This document shows, in pieces, positions 32,901-41,770 of a stretch of 42,832 nucleotides of DNA; the stretch's first letter is position 1; every line of letters begins with the position of its first letter. Source of the DNA: Bacillota bacterium. GTDB lineage: Bacteria; Bacillota; Clostridia; DSM-8532. The position numbers were made by a program, and so were the translations under genes. The notes beneath the pieces were generated by a model. It saw only the letters and a program-made list of their open reading frames with translations. It had not been told where the DNA came from and did not search any database. The DNA is taken from NCBI GenBank assembly GCA_023440865.1, contig JAEXRM010000227.1, forward strand, positions 1 to 42,832. Reading direction: 5' to 3'.

Positions 32901-33911
32901 ATGAGAATCATTGTGGACGCAATGGGGGGCGACAACGCTCCGGATGAGATTGTCAAGGGATGCATGGAGGCACTGCGCCGGGCCGAGGGCTTCGAACTCG
33001 AGCTCATCGGCGACAGCCGGCGCATCGGGACCCTCCTGGACGAAGGGGAGGAAATCAGGAACCGCGTGCTGGTCACGCACACCTCCGAGATCATCACCAA
33101 TGACGACAAGCCCACCGAGGCCATCAAACGCAAAAAGGACTCCTCGCTTGTCGTCGGCCTGCACAAGATCAAATTCAAGGAGGCGGACGCATTCATCTCC
33201 GCCGGCAGCACGGGCGCCCTTCTGGCGGGTTCGCTCCTCATTCCGGGGCGCATCGCGGGAGTGAACCGGCCGGCGCTGGCACCGATCGTTCCATCCAGCT
33301 GCGGTGGCACCATGATCATCGACGCCGGCATGAACACCCAGATGCGCCCACTCAACTACCTGCAGTTTGGCATCATGGGATCGACCTACATGAACCGTAT
33401 CCGTGGCATCGCCAAACCCCGCGTGGGGCTGGTGAATGTGGGCACGGAGGACGGAAAGGGCCATCCGGTGGTGCAGGAGGCATTCACGCTGCTGCAGGAA
33501 TCGGGCCTGCATTTCGTCGGCAACATCGAGGGCCGCGACATTGCGGCTGGCAAGGTGGATGTTGCGGTATGCGACGGCTTCACCGGCAACGCGATGCTCA
33601 AGATGATGGAGGGCACCGGCCGCTTCCTGCTCGACCATCTGAAGGTCATCTTCATGAAGAACCTGTTCACCCAGCTCGCGGCAGCCATCGTGCATCGCGA
33701 TTTGCGCGAGCTCAAGAAAAAGGTCGATCCGGAGGAGACCGGCGGCACACCCATCCTCGGCATTGACGGCATTGTCTACAAGTGTCACGGCAACGCGAAG
33801 GCGAAAGCCGTCGCCAACACCATTCTCAAGGTCTGCAGCGATGCGAGTGGCAATGTCACGGAGCAGATCATGCAGGCGTTCCGCAACCAGGAGACCGCGC
33901 CCGTACCGTGA
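32901..33911 (+). CDS. plsX: Phosphate acyltransferase PlsX
   Basis: Converts acyl-ACP to acyl-phosphate for phospholipid synthesis. ATG at 32901 (MRIIVDAMGGDNAPDEI) is preferred; an in-frame ATG at 32859 overlaps the fapR stop but adds residues absent from the family. The upstream AAGGAAGAG is a fair ribosome site. 336 residues fits PlsX. Conserved blocks include DAMGGDNAP, SAGSTGALLAGS, NVGTEDGKG, GNIEGRDI and VCDGFTGNAMLK. It lies between fapR and fabH as in Bacillota lipid clusters. Confidence 0.94.
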   Translation: MRIIVDAMGGDNAPDEIVKGCMEALRRAEGFELELIGDSRRIGTLLDEGEEIRNRVLVTHTSEIITNDDKPTEAIKRKKDSSLVVGLHKIKFKEADAFISAGSTGALLAGSLLIPGRIAGVNRPALAPIVPSSCGGTMIIDAGMNTQMRPLNYLQFGIMGSTYMNRIRGIAKPRVGLVNVGTEDGKGHPVVQEAFTLLQESGLHFVGNIEGRDIAAGKVDVAVCDGFTGNAMLKMMEGTGRFLLDHLKVIFMKNLFTQLAAAIVHRDLRELKKKVDPEETGGTPILGIDGIVYKCHGNAKAKAVANTILKVCSDASGNVTEQIMQAFRNQETAPVP

Positions 33912-34038
33912 TCCGCCACCCGAAAGCAGGTTTGACCGTATTCCGTTTGTGTACATCCGGGCCACGGATGCCGCGCAGACTTCTGTTTCGCGCACCGCAA
34001 AAAGGGGTGCGCCACACCAAGCACGCGGAGGAAGAAAC

Positions 34039-35037
34039 ATGACCCACTTGCATGCCGCAGGCATTCTTGGCATCGGCAGCTGCCTGCCGCCCAAGATCCT
34101 GTCGAACCATGACCTCGAGAAAATTGTCGAGACATCGGATGAGTGGATTCTGCAACGCACGGGCATCCGGGAGCGCCATCTGCTCGAGCCGGACGCTCCG
34201 GCGCTCGAACTGGCCGTCGTGGCGGCCGAAAGGGCCATCGCCCGCGCCGGGCTTGCCGCCGCCGACATCGACCTGGTCATCGCCGCGACCATCACGCCCG
34301 ATTTCCTGACGCCCTCGATGGCCTGTCAGGTGCAGGCGCGCGTCGGAGTGCCCGGCACTCCCGCCTTTGACATCAATGCCGCCTGCTCCGGCTTTCTGTA
34401 TTCGCTCGACATGGCGCGACAGTATGTGGCCACCGGTGCCGCCCGCCATGTGCTGGTCGTGGCAGTCGAGGGACTCAGCCGGGTTACCGACTGGGAAGAC
34501 CGCAAAACCTGCGTCCTGTTCGGGGATGGTGCCGGTGCGGCCGTCATCGGCAGGGTTCCGGAAGGAGAGGGCATGCTTTCGAGCCTCATCCACGCCGATG
34601 GCAGCCAGGGGGCATGTCTGACACTGCCAGCCTTCCATGTGACGGAGGCGGATCGGGCGGTACGTCCGCACGGCCGCAACCAGGTCATCTGGATGGACGG
34701 CAGCGAGGTATTCACCTTCGCGACCCGCATCATGGCGGAAGCGGTGCGGCAGTCATCCGAGATGGCCGGCATCGCGGTTTCGGACCTTGACTGGATCTTC
34801 CCCCACCAGGCGAACATGCGCATCCTCATGAATGCGCAGAAGCGGCTGAAGGTACCGATGGAACGCATATACACGACCCTGGAGACGACCGGCAACATCT
34901 CATCGGCTTCCATTCCCGTCTGTCTGGATGAGGCGGTGGGGCGGGGACTGCTCAAGCGGGGCGACAAGCTCGCGCTGGTCGCTTTCGGCGGCGGCCTGAC
35001 CTGGGCCGCGCAGACGCTGGTCTGGTCGATGGACTGA
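34039..35037 (+). CDS. fabH: 3-oxoacyl-ACP synthase III
   Basis: Starts each fatty acid by condensing acyl-CoA with malonyl-ACP. ATG at 34039 has GGAGG upstream and gives 332 residues. The catalytic triad is present: Cys116 in NAACSGFLYSLDMA, His256 in FPHQANMRI and Asn286 in TTGNISSASIP. GFGGGLTW-type ending (AFGGGLTWAAQTLV) is typical. A 127-bp gap after plsX holds a small 7-bp hairpin (33990-34012) and no clear promoter. fabD follows 43 bp downstream. Confidence 0.95.
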   Translation: MTHLHAAGILGIGSCLPPKILSNHDLEKIVETSDEWILQRTGIRERHLLEPDAPALELAVVAAERAIARAGLAAADIDLVIAATITPDFLTPSMACQVQARVGVPGTPAFDINAACSGFLYSLDMARQYVATGAARHVLVVAVEGLSRVTDWEDRKTCVLFGDGAGAAVIGRVPEGEGMLSSLIHADGSQGACLTLPAFHVTEADRAVRPHGRNQVIWMDGSEVFTFATRIMAEAVRQSSEMAGIAVSDLDWIFPHQANMRILMNAQKRLKVPMERIYTTLETTGNISSASIPVCLDEAVGRGLLKRGDKLALVAFGGGLTWAAQTLVWSMD

Positions 35038-35080
35038 TGTCGGACCCTTTTCATCTGCCTGGACGAAAGGAAGGATTCGC

Positions 35081-36025
35081 ATGGGAAAAATCGCATTCGT
35101 GTTTCCCGGACAGGGCGCACAATACCCGGGCATGGGCCGCGAGGCCGTTGAAGCCAGCAAGGCGGCGGCAGCCGTTTTTGACGCGGGAACCGAGGCCCTC
35201 GGCTTCGATCTGCGTGCGCTTGTCTTTGACGGGACCGAGGAAACCCTCCGGATCACGGAGAACACGCAGCCCGCCATTGTCGCGGCAAGCCTTGCATGCA
35301 TGCAGCCGCTCCTGGAAGCCGGCATCCGCCCTGACATGACCGCCGGTCTCTCGTTGGGCGAATACTGTGCCCATGTCTGTGCCGGAACCCTGACGGCGAA
35401 GGATGCCATCGCCCTGGTCCGCAAGCGCGGCCGCTTCATGCAGGAGGCGGTGCCCGCCGGTGCTGGCTCGATGGCGGCCATTCTGGGACTCGAGAACGAA
35501 CAGGTGGAGGACGTCTGCCGGAAGGCTTCCGCCTCGGGCGTCGTGGAACCTGCGAACTTCAACTGCCCCGGTCAGGTGGTCGTTGCCGGCGAGGTTGCCG
35601 CAGTCGACGCCGCCTGCGCGCTGGCGAAGGAGGCCGGTGCAAAGCGCGCCATGCCCCTTGCGGTCAGCGCCCCGTTCCACTGCAGCCTGTTGCGGCCGGC
35701 AGGCGAAGCGCTGGCGGCCGAGTTGGATGCCGTTTCCTTCGCGGACATGACCCTTCCCGTCGTCACCAATGTCACCGGCCAGGTGATCGAATCGGCCGGC
35801 GAGGTGAAGGCGCTGCTGGTGCGCCAGGTTTCCTCGTCCGTCCGATGGGAGGAATGCGTGCGCACGATGCTCGCGGCCGGCGTCGACACGTTCGTGGAGA
35901 TCGGACCCGGCAAGGTGCTGAACGGCTTCATCAAGAAGATCGACAAGACTGCGACTGTCCACAACGCCGATGACATGGCTTCCATTCGGGAAACCATCAC
36001 CGCGCTCAAGGGAGAAACCGCATGA
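35081..36025 (+). CDS. fabD: Malonyl-CoA--ACP transacylase
   Basis: Moves malonyl groups from CoA to ACP. 314 residues with FPGQGAQYPGMG at the start, nucleophile Ser91 in GLSLGEYCAH, and catalytic His200 in SAPFHCSLL. QVSSSVRWEE and IGPGKVLNGFIKKI are typical C-terminal blocks. AAGGAAGG precedes the ATG. The end overlaps fabG by 4 bp (ATGA). Confidence 0.95.
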   Translation: MGKIAFVFPGQGAQYPGMGREAVEASKAAAAVFDAGTEALGFDLRALVFDGTEETLRITENTQPAIVAASLACMQPLLEAGIRPDMTAGLSLGEYCAHVCAGTLTAKDAIALVRKRGRFMQEAVPAGAGSMAAILGLENEQVEDVCRKASASGVVEPANFNCPGQVVVAGEVAAVDAACALAKEAGAKRAMPLAVSAPFHCSLLRPAGEALAAELDAVSFADMTLPVVTNVTGQVIESAGEVKALLVRQVSSSVRWEECVRTMLAAGVDTFVEIGPGKVLNGFIKKIDKTATVHNADDMASIRETITALKGETA

Positions 36026-36762
36026 GCAGCATGAAGGGCAAGACCGTCATCGTGTCCGGATCCTCCCGCGGCATCGGACGCGCCATCGCGGAGCGTTTCG
36101 GCGAATTGGGCGCGCACGTAGTCCTCAGCGGCACCACGGAGACCGTCCATGCAACCTGCGAGGCCCTCCGAGCCGCCGGCATGAGCGTGGTCGCGGCCGT
36201 TTCGGACATTTCGACGCCGGAAGGCGCACAGCGCCTCGTGGACATGGCCGTGGAGACCTTCGGCACCGTGGACATCCTCGTCAACAACGCCGGCATCACA
36301 CGCGACAAGCTGCTCATCCGCATGGAGGAGGAGGATTGGGATCAGGTGCTCGACATCAATCTCAAGGGAACCTTCCTGCTGACGAAGGCGGCCGCGAAGG
36401 TGATGATGAGGAAACGCACCGGCCGCATCATGAACATCACATCCGTCGTGGGCGTCATGGGCAATGCGGGACAGGCGAACTACGCCGCGTCCAAGGCCGG
36501 CCTCATCGGCTTCACCAAATCCATCGCCAGGGAACTCGCTTCGCGGGGCATCACATGCAATGCCGTGGCCCCCGGCTGCAGCGACACCGCCATGACGGGC
36601 GAGCTGCCCGAGCATGTTAGGGAGACCTATCTGAAGAGCATACCTGCCGGCCGGTACGGGACACCGGCGGAGGTGGCGGATCTGGTGGTATTCCTCTCCT
36701 CGGACCGCGCCGCGTACATCACCGGCCAGGTCGTCCATATTGACGGTGGACTTCATATGTAA
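36022..36762 (+). CDS. fabG: 3-oxoacyl-ACP reductase
   Basis: NADPH-dependent reduction of 3-oxoacyl-ACP. A 246-residue short-chain dehydrogenase: SGSSRGIGRAIAERFG is the cofactor-binding turn, NNAGITRDKLLIRM the conserved FabG block, and Ser141, Tyr154, Lys158 the catalytic set (SVVGVMGNAGQANYAASK). It ends TGQVVHIDGGLHM, as FabG proteins do. The start overlaps the fabD stop; ATG at 36031 is a possible alternative. Confidence 0.95.
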   Translation: MSSMKGKTVIVSGSSRGIGRAIAERFGELGAHVVLSGTTETVHATCEALRAAGMSVVAAVSDISTPEGAQRLVDMAVETFGTVDILVNNAGITRDKLLIRMEEEDWDQVLDINLKGTFLLTKAAAKVMMRKRTGRIMNITSVVGVMGNAGQANYAASKAGLIGFTKSIARELASRGITCNAVAPGCSDTAMTGELPEHVRETYLKSIPAGRYGTPAEVADLVVFLSSDRAAYITGQVVHIDGGLHM

Positions 36763-36782
36763 TACCATGAACCGGAAAGCAC

Positions 36783-36798
36783 AGGCCGCATGCGGCCT
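36783..36798. repeat. Perfect 16-bp palindrome in the acpP leader
   Basis: AGGCCGCATGCGGCCT is fully self-complementary and lies 26 bp before the acpP start. It could fold as a short hairpin in the mRNA, affecting processing or stability ahead of a highly expressed gene, or bind a dimeric protein. Confidence 0.55.
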
Positions 36799-36824
36799 TG
36801 CGATACAGATGCGGAAGGGGGTGA

Positions 36825-37055
36825 ATGGAAATGTTCGAAAAGGTCAAGGAAATCATCGTGGAGCAGCTGGGTGTCGATGAAAAAGACGTCACCATGGAAG
36901 CCTCCTTCATCGATGATCTCGGAGCCGACTCCCTCGATATCGTCGAGCTCATCATGGCGCTGGAGGAAGCGTTCGATCTCGAGATTCCCGACAAGGATGC
37001 GGAGAAGATCACGACGGTCGGAAGCGCGGTGGAGTATATCAAGACCCACCAGTGA
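36825..37055 (+). CDS. acpP: Acyl carrier protein
   Basis: Carries growing acyl chains on 4'-phosphopantetheine. 76 acidic residues with the attachment site DSL at Ser36 (GADSLDIVELIMALEE). AAGGGGGTG precedes the ATG; an ATG two codons later is also possible. It sits 62 bp after fabG, and an intrinsic terminator follows directly, which would let acpP transcripts end separately from fabF. Confidence 0.96.
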   Translation: MEMFEKVKEIIVEQLGVDEKDVTMEASFIDDLGADSLDIVELIMALEEAFDLEIPDKDAEKITTVGSAVEYIKTHQ

Positions 37056-37078
37056 TCCATTTCGCCAACTGCATGAAG

Positions 37079-37111
37079 AAAGTCCCAATCATTCGATTTG
37101 GGGCTTTTTTT
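37079..37111 (+). terminator. Intrinsic terminator after acpP
   Basis: Arms 37079-37090 and 37095-37107 form about 12 bp with one G-T pair and one bulged T, followed by a T-run to 37111. It lies within the fab cluster, so fabF is reached by read-through or from another promoter, not clearly seen. Confidence 0.8.
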
Positions 37112-37220
37112 CATATTGCGTACGGATGCCTGCAGGATCCGGTCATGGTCCCGAATCCCCAGCTTACCCGCACACAAGCGAATCCGGCGGATTCGCGATC
37201 CATTCAGGAGGTATCATCCC

Positions 37221-38459
37221 ATGAGCAAGCGAGTCGTCATCACCGGCATGGGCGTCGTCCATTCCCTCGGATGCGATGTGGACACGTTCTGGAACGCCAT
37301 CAGAGCCGGGACGAACGGCATCACGACCGTCACACGTTTCGATGTCACCGATTTTCCGACCAAGGTCGCAGCGGAAATCCGCGACTTTGATTCGTCCGCC
37401 TATATCGACAAAAAGGAAGCCAAGCGCATGGACCGCTTCGCCCAGTATGCGGTGGTGGCCGCGGGTCAGGCCGTGACCCAGTCCGGCATCGACTTTGGCG
37501 CGATGGATCCTTACCGCGCCGGTGTCATCATCGGTTCCGGCATCGGCGGCATGGACACCCTGGAGGACAACAGCCGCACGCTCTTTGAAAAGGGCGTCAA
37601 GCGCGTCAGCCCCTTCTTCGCGCCGATGATGATCGCGAACATGGCATCCGCCCAGGTGGCGATCCGGTTCGGCATCAAGGGGTACAACGCCTGCGTCGTG
37701 ACAGCCTGCGCTTCCGCCAACCATGCCATCGGCGATGCGTTCCGGCAGATCCAGGGCGGACACGCGGACGTCATCCTTTCCGGCGGTGCCGAAGCGGCCA
37801 TTTCCGGTCTTGGCTTTGCCGGCTTCTGCGCCAGCCGTGCCATGTCCACCAATGAGGATCCGGCCAAGGCCTGTCGTCCGTTCGACAAGGACCATGACGG
37901 CTTTGTCATGGGCGAGGGCGCCGGCGTGCTGATGCTCGAGGAGCTGGAGCACGCAAGGAAACGCGGCGCGAAGATCCTCGGGGAAATCGTCGGCTATGGC
38001 TGCACCTGTGATGCCTTCCACATGACGGCACCACAGCCCGAAGGGGAAGCCGGTGCCAAGTGCATGCAGCTGGCCATCGAGGACGCGGGTATCAGCCCCG
38101 CGCAGATCGGTTACGTGAACGCGCATGGCACGTCCACCCCGGTGGGCGACCCCATCGAGGTCATGGTGGCGAAGAAGGTGTTCGGCGAGCGTGTGATGGA
38201 TGTGCCGATGAGTGCGACAAAGTCCATGACCGGCCACCTGCTGGGTGCCGCCGGCGGCATCGAGGCGGTCATCACGATGATGGCCATCCGCGACAGCTTC
38301 CTGCCGCCCACCATCAACCTCGAGGAGGCGGCCGAAGGCTGCGACATCGACTTCGTGCCGAACACGGGTCGCACGAAGGAACTCGAGTACGCCCTGTCCA
38401 ACTCGCTGGGTTTCGGTGGCCACAATGGCGCCATCGTGCTCAGGAAATACCGCGACTGA
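37221..38459 (+). CDS. fabF: 3-oxoacyl-ACP synthase II
   Basis: Elongates acyl-ACP with malonyl-ACP. ATG at 37221 has AGGAGG upstream and gives 412 residues; the open frame to 37098 crosses a terminator and is not coding. Catalytic Cys163 (VVTACASANHAIGDA), His302 (NAHGTSTPVGD) and His339 (KSMTGHLLGAAGG) are in place. It follows acpP, the usual order. Confidence 0.95.
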   Translation: MSKRVVITGMGVVHSLGCDVDTFWNAIRAGTNGITTVTRFDVTDFPTKVAAEIRDFDSSAYIDKKEAKRMDRFAQYAVVAAGQAVTQSGIDFGAMDPYRAGVIIGSGIGGMDTLEDNSRTLFEKGVKRVSPFFAPMMIANMASAQVAIRFGIKGYNACVVTACASANHAIGDAFRQIQGGHADVILSGGAEAAISGLGFAGFCASRAMSTNEDPAKACRPFDKDHDGFVMGEGAGVLMLEELEHARKRGAKILGEIVGYGCTCDAFHMTAPQPEGEAGAKCMQLAIEDAGISPAQIGYVNAHGTSTPVGDPIEVMVAKKVFGERVMDVPMSATKSMTGHLLGAAGGIEAVITMMAIRDSFLPPTINLEEAAEGCDIDFVPNTGRTKELEYALSNSLGFGGHNGAIVLRKYRD

Positions 38460-38503
38460 GCCTGGTGCCAGGCCGCGCACGCGCCGGCCACCCCATGCCG
38501 TCC

Positions 38504-38545
38504 AGGCCATGTCTTCTCGCGCTTGTGAAGAAGACATGGCCTTTT
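38504..38545 (+). terminator. Intrinsic terminator after fabF
   Basis: A perfect 14-bp stem (38504-38517 with 38529-38542) followed by TTTT. Confidence 0.82.
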
Positions 38546-38560
38546 CCGTTCATTCCGCTA

Positions 38561-38566
38561 TATAAT
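38561..38566 (+). promoter_or_regulatory. -10 box of the rnc promoter
   Basis: A perfect TATAAT just after the fabF terminator and 51 bp before the rnc start. No good -35 is visible; the expected position overlaps the terminator. Confidence 0.45.
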
Positions 38567-38617
38567 GGACGGTACGGACGCATGCGCCAGCGTGCGGTCA
38601 CGGGAGGTGTGCACAGC

Positions 38618-39361
38618 ATGAATACGCCGGATGCGCTGCGTCGGAACATCGAAGCTTTCGAGAAGGCCGTCGGATACCGGTATCTCGACCGGAACAACGC
38701 GTTTGCCGCATTGGTCCACAGCTCCTGGGCCAACGAGAACCCGCAGTCGGGCCTGCCCAGCAACGAGCGCCTCGAGTTCATGGGTGACGCCCTGCTGGAC
38801 TTTGTCTTCACCGAGTGCCTGTATCGCGGGAAACCGGACTGCAGCGAGGGGGAGATGAGCCGTTTGCGCTCGCTGATCGTCTGCGAAGCCTCGCTTTCGA
38901 AGGCCGCGGAGTCGATTGGTCTGGGTGCCTGGCTGCTGATGGGCAAGGGCGAGGATCTCGGTGGCGGCAGATCGCGTCCATCCATCCTGGCGGATGCCAT
39001 GGAGGCCGTGTTCGGCAGCATCTCCCTCGACGGCGGCCTGGAACCGGCCGCCGAGACCATCCGCCGCCTGCTGGCGTCCCAGTATCATGCGGCGCTTTCG
39101 GGCAAGGCCGATGCGGACTGGAAAACGCGCCTGCAGGAGCTGCTGCAGCAGAAGGGCTCCGTCAGCATCGCCTATCGTGTCATCGGAAGCACCGGACCGG
39201 ACCACGCGCGCGTCTTTGAGGTGGAGGTCACCTGCGATGGCGCGACGCTGGGCACGGGAACCGGCCGCTCCAAAAAAGAGGCGGAGCAGGCCGCGGCCCG
39301 CAACGCGCTCGAACGGTACGGGACGGATCACGGCCAGACAGGCGGCAGGGAGGAACCATGA
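38618..39361 (+). CDS. rnc: Ribonuclease III
   Basis: Cleaves double-stranded RNA, including rRNA precursors. ATG at 38618 has GGGAGGTG upstream and gives 247 residues; the longer frame from 38060 lies inside fabF and is not real. The RNase III signature NERLEFMGDALLDF begins at residue 49, and ILADAMEAVFGSI carries the second acidic metal site. A double-stranded RNA-binding domain (about 165-240) ends with SKKEAEQAAARNALE. The stop overlaps the fumarase start by 4 bp. Confidence 0.94.
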   Translation: MNTPDALRRNIEAFEKAVGYRYLDRNNAFAALVHSSWANENPQSGLPSNERLEFMGDALLDFVFTECLYRGKPDCSEGEMSRLRSLIVCEASLSKAAESIGLGAWLLMGKGEDLGGGRSRPSILADAMEAVFGSISLDGGLEPAAETIRRLLASQYHAALSGKADADWKTRLQELLQQKGSVSIAYRVIGSTGPDHARVFEVEVTCDGATLGTGTGRSKKEAEQAAARNALERYGTDHGQTGGREEP

Positions 39362-40200
39362 GGCACATCCAGTGGCATGACATCGTCGAGGCGGTCGCAT
39401 CCGGCTGCATTGACGCGAACTGCAATCTCAACCGGGACGTGGAGGATGCGTTGCGCCACGCACGCAAGACCGAGATCACCGAGGCGGGCCGCGCAGTCCT
39501 CGACAGCCTGCTCGAGAATGCGGCCATCGCCCGCGCGGAGCGCATGGCCATCTGCCAGGACACCGGCATGGTGGTCGTTTTTGTGGAGCTTGGGCAGGAT
39601 GCGCATATCGGGGGCGGACTGCTGACCGAGGCGATTCAGGCCGGCGTGCGCAAGGGGTACCGGGAGGGATTCCTGCGCAAGTCCGTCGTCGACGATCCGC
39701 TGCTGCGACGCAACACCGGCGACAACACGCCCGCCGTCATCCACCTGTCGCTCGTCGCGGGCGACGGTCTGACCATCGAAATCTCCCCGAAGGGTTTCGG
39801 CAGCGAGAACATGGGAGGACTGGCGATGCTCAAGCCGTCCGACGGCATCGACGGAGTCCGCCGTTTTGTGCTCGACACCGTGTCCCGCGCCGGTGCGAAT
39901 CCCTGCCCGCCCATCGTCGTGGGTGTCGGCATCGGCGGCACGATGGAGATGGCCGCCCTGCTGGCGAAGCGGGCCCTGCTGCGTCCGGTCGGATCGCACA
40001 GCGACGCGCCCCACCTCGCCGCGCTCGAGGACGAGCTGCTTGGCGCCATCAACCTCACAGGCATCGGGCCGGCCGGAACCGGAGGCCGCGCCACGGCGCT
40101 GGGCGTGAACGTCCTGGCCCATCCCACGCACATCGCCGGCCTGCCGGTTGCCGTCAACATCAGCTGCCACGTGACGCGCCACGTTGTCATCAGGCTGTAG
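39358..40200 (+). CDS. Class I (Fe-S) fumarate hydratase alpha subunit
   Basis: Catalytic [4Fe-4S] subunit of two-subunit fumarases and the related L-tartrate dehydratases. 280 residues with three cluster cysteines: Cys66 (AICQDTGM), Cys183 (NPCPPIVVGVGIGG) and Cys270 (NISCHVTRH). The start overlaps the rnc stop (ATGA), so it is translationally coupled to rnc. No beta subunit gene follows, which is unusual because the pair is normally adjacent; rsmI is next. Fumarate versus tartrate cannot be decided by eye, but fumarase is more likely in this core-gene setting. Confidence 0.87.
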   Translation: MRHIQWHDIVEAVASGCIDANCNLNRDVEDALRHARKTEITEAGRAVLDSLLENAAIARAERMAICQDTGMVVVFVELGQDAHIGGGLLTEAIQAGVRKGYREGFLRKSVVDDPLLRRNTGDNTPAVIHLSLVAGDGLTIEISPKGFGSENMGGLAMLKPSDGIDGVRRFVLDTVSRAGANPCPPIVVGVGIGGTMEMAALLAKRALLRPVGSHSDAPHLAALEDELLGAINLTGIGPAGTGGRATALGVNVLAHPTHIAGLPVAVNISCHVTRHVVIRL

Positions 40201-40295
40201 GCCGCAGGGCCGGGCCGGTTGGCCGACCGCGCCATGCAAGTCCACGGGGAGCCGGTCGCGGCTGCATGCCGCAGGGCCACAGGGAAAGGAATGCC

Positions 40296-41174
40296 ATGCG
40301 TGACACGAATCCAGTCCAGCCTGCCGGCAGCCTGCTGGTGGCGGCGACTCCGATCGGGAACCTCGAGGACATCACCTTCCGCGCCCTGCGCGCCTTGCGC
40401 GAGGCGGATGTGATCGCCGCGGAGGACACCCGGCAGACGCTGCGGCTGCTCAACCACTTCGACATCAAAAAGCCGCTGGTTTCCTGCCATGACATGAACG
40501 AGCACGACAAGGCCGGTGGGTTGGTGCGCCGCATCCTCGAGGGACAGCGCATGGTGCTGGTCAGCGACGCGGGCACCCCGGGCATATCCGATCCGGGCGA
40601 GATCCTCATCCGCACGGCCATTGCGGCCGGCGTGCCCGTCTCCATGGCGCCCGGACCCGCCGCGGCCGTCATGGCGGTCGTTCTGTCCGGTCTGCCAACC
40701 GGGCGGTTCTGCTTCGAGGGTTTTCTGCCATCGGCGCGCAAGGATCGGATTCGGCAGCTCGAAGCGTTGAAGACCGAAACCCGCACGATGGTGTTTTATG
40801 AATCCCCGCACCGGTTGCGCGCCTCGCTGTCGGACCTGTTTGCCGTGCTCGGCGACCGGCGCTGCGCCTTGGCGCGCGAGCTGACGAAGCTGCACGAGGA
40901 GGTGCAGCGCGGCACGCTGTCCGAGCTGGTTGCGTGTTACGGGGAGCGGGAGCCCCGGGGCGAGTATGCCGTCGTGGTCGAGGGAGAGGCAGCGTCCACT
41001 CTTGCATTGGCCGAGCGGGAGGACTGGAGCCGGATGCCGGTCCACGCCCACGTGGCGATGTACGAGTCGGCCGGCATGGACCGCATGACGGCGATGAAAA
41101 AAGCCGCGAAGGATCGCGGCCTGTCGAAGCGGGATATATACCAGGCGCTGCAGGAGCAGGCGCAAGGTCAGTAA
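40296..41174 (+). CDS. rsmI: 16S rRNA (cytidine-1402-2'-O)-methyltransferase
   Basis: Methylates the ribose of C1402 in 16S rRNA. ATG at 40296 has AAAGGA upstream; 292 residues. Conserved blocks: AATPIGNLEDITFRAL at the N terminus, AAEDTRQTLRLLNHF, LVSDAGTPGISDPG and FYESPHRL. The tetrapyrrole-methylase fold is followed by a short helical tail (KKAAKDRGLSKRDIYQAL) typical of RsmI. It is convergent with the small stress-protein gene; no clear terminator is seen in the 62-bp gap. Confidence 0.94.
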   Translation: MRDTNPVQPAGSLLVAATPIGNLEDITFRALRALREADVIAAEDTRQTLRLLNHFDIKKPLVSCHDMNEHDKAGGLVRRILEGQRMVLVSDAGTPGISDPGEILIRTAIAAGVPVSMAPGPAAAVMAVVLSGLPTGRFCFEGFLPSARKDRIRQLEALKTETRTMVFYESPHRLRASLSDLFAVLGDRRCALARELTKLHEEVQRGTLSELVACYGEREPRGEYAVVVEGEAASTLALAEREDWSRMPVHAHVAMYESAGMDRMTAMKKAAKDRGLSKRDIYQALQEQAQGQ

Positions 41175-41236
41175 GTGCGGGGTTGCGGCCAGCCGTGGGG
41201 ACAGGTCGGACGGTCGGCGGGACAATGCAAGGCTGC

Positions 41237-41626
41237 TCAGCTCTGGAAGGGAACGGTGACGATGCGGATGTCCGATTCGTGCAGCAGCTCGCCCAGGCGC
41301 TCGCTGAAGCGGCGGTTTCCGTCCGAGTGCGAGGTGCCGATGACGATGCACTTCACCTGACGGTGCTCGGCGAACTGGGCGACGGTTTCGGGCACCTGGG
41401 TGGCGTTGATGATCGTGAGCTCCGCGCCGACCGACTTGGCCGTGACGAAGAGGTACTCCAGCGCCTCGCCCTCGCGGATGTTCTCGAAAAAGTTGAAAGA
41501 ACGGTCGGAAACGTGCAGCACCTCGAGGGTGCCACCCGCCGCAGTCATGTGGAGCGCCGCGCGGATGAGCCGCTCGCAGTCCTTTTGCTGGGTGACGCAG
41601 GCCAATACAGACTCGTAGGCTTCCAA
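41237..41626 (-). CDS. Small universal-stress-protein-like protein
   Basis: A 129-residue protein read from a TTG at 41626 with GGGAG seven bases upstream; the frame stays open far upstream but only as an artefact opposite the HAD gene. It has a USP-like Rossmann pattern: ESVLACVTQQKDCERLIRAA at the start, then LEVLHVSD, and the nucleotide-binding type end VIGTSHSDGNRRFSERL. This resembles the USP domain of KdpD more than classical UspA. No kinase or potassium genes are present, so its role is open. A promoter lies about 100 bp upstream. Confidence 0.65.
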   Translation of the reverse strand: MEAYESVLACVTQQKDCERLIRAALHMTAAGGTLEVLHVSDRSFNFFENIREGEALEYLFVTAKSVGAELTIINATQVPETVAQFAEHRQVKCIVIGTSHSDGNRRFSERLGELLHESDIRIVTVPFQS

Positions 41627-41724
41627 TACGGTTCTCCCTGCAGGATGGACGGCCGATGCATCCGGTCTTGCCACTGTGCAAACCGGCGGATCGTGATCCG
41701 TGGGATGAGGACAGGCACATGTCC

Positions 41725-41753
41725 AGTATACCAGAATCGCCGGAGCTTGTCTG
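41725..41753 (-). promoter_or_regulatory. Promoter of the stress-protein gene
   Basis: On the minus strand, CAGACA (41748-41753) and TATACT (41725-41730) are spaced by 17 bp, and TGG before the -10 makes it an extended -10 element. Confidence 0.55.
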
Positions 41754-41770
41754 TCCGGATGGAGGAAACC

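Noticed and set aside
33932..33957. TTGACC and TACATC as a promoter before fabH
   Set aside because: Spacing is only 14 bp; it may be chance within the operon.
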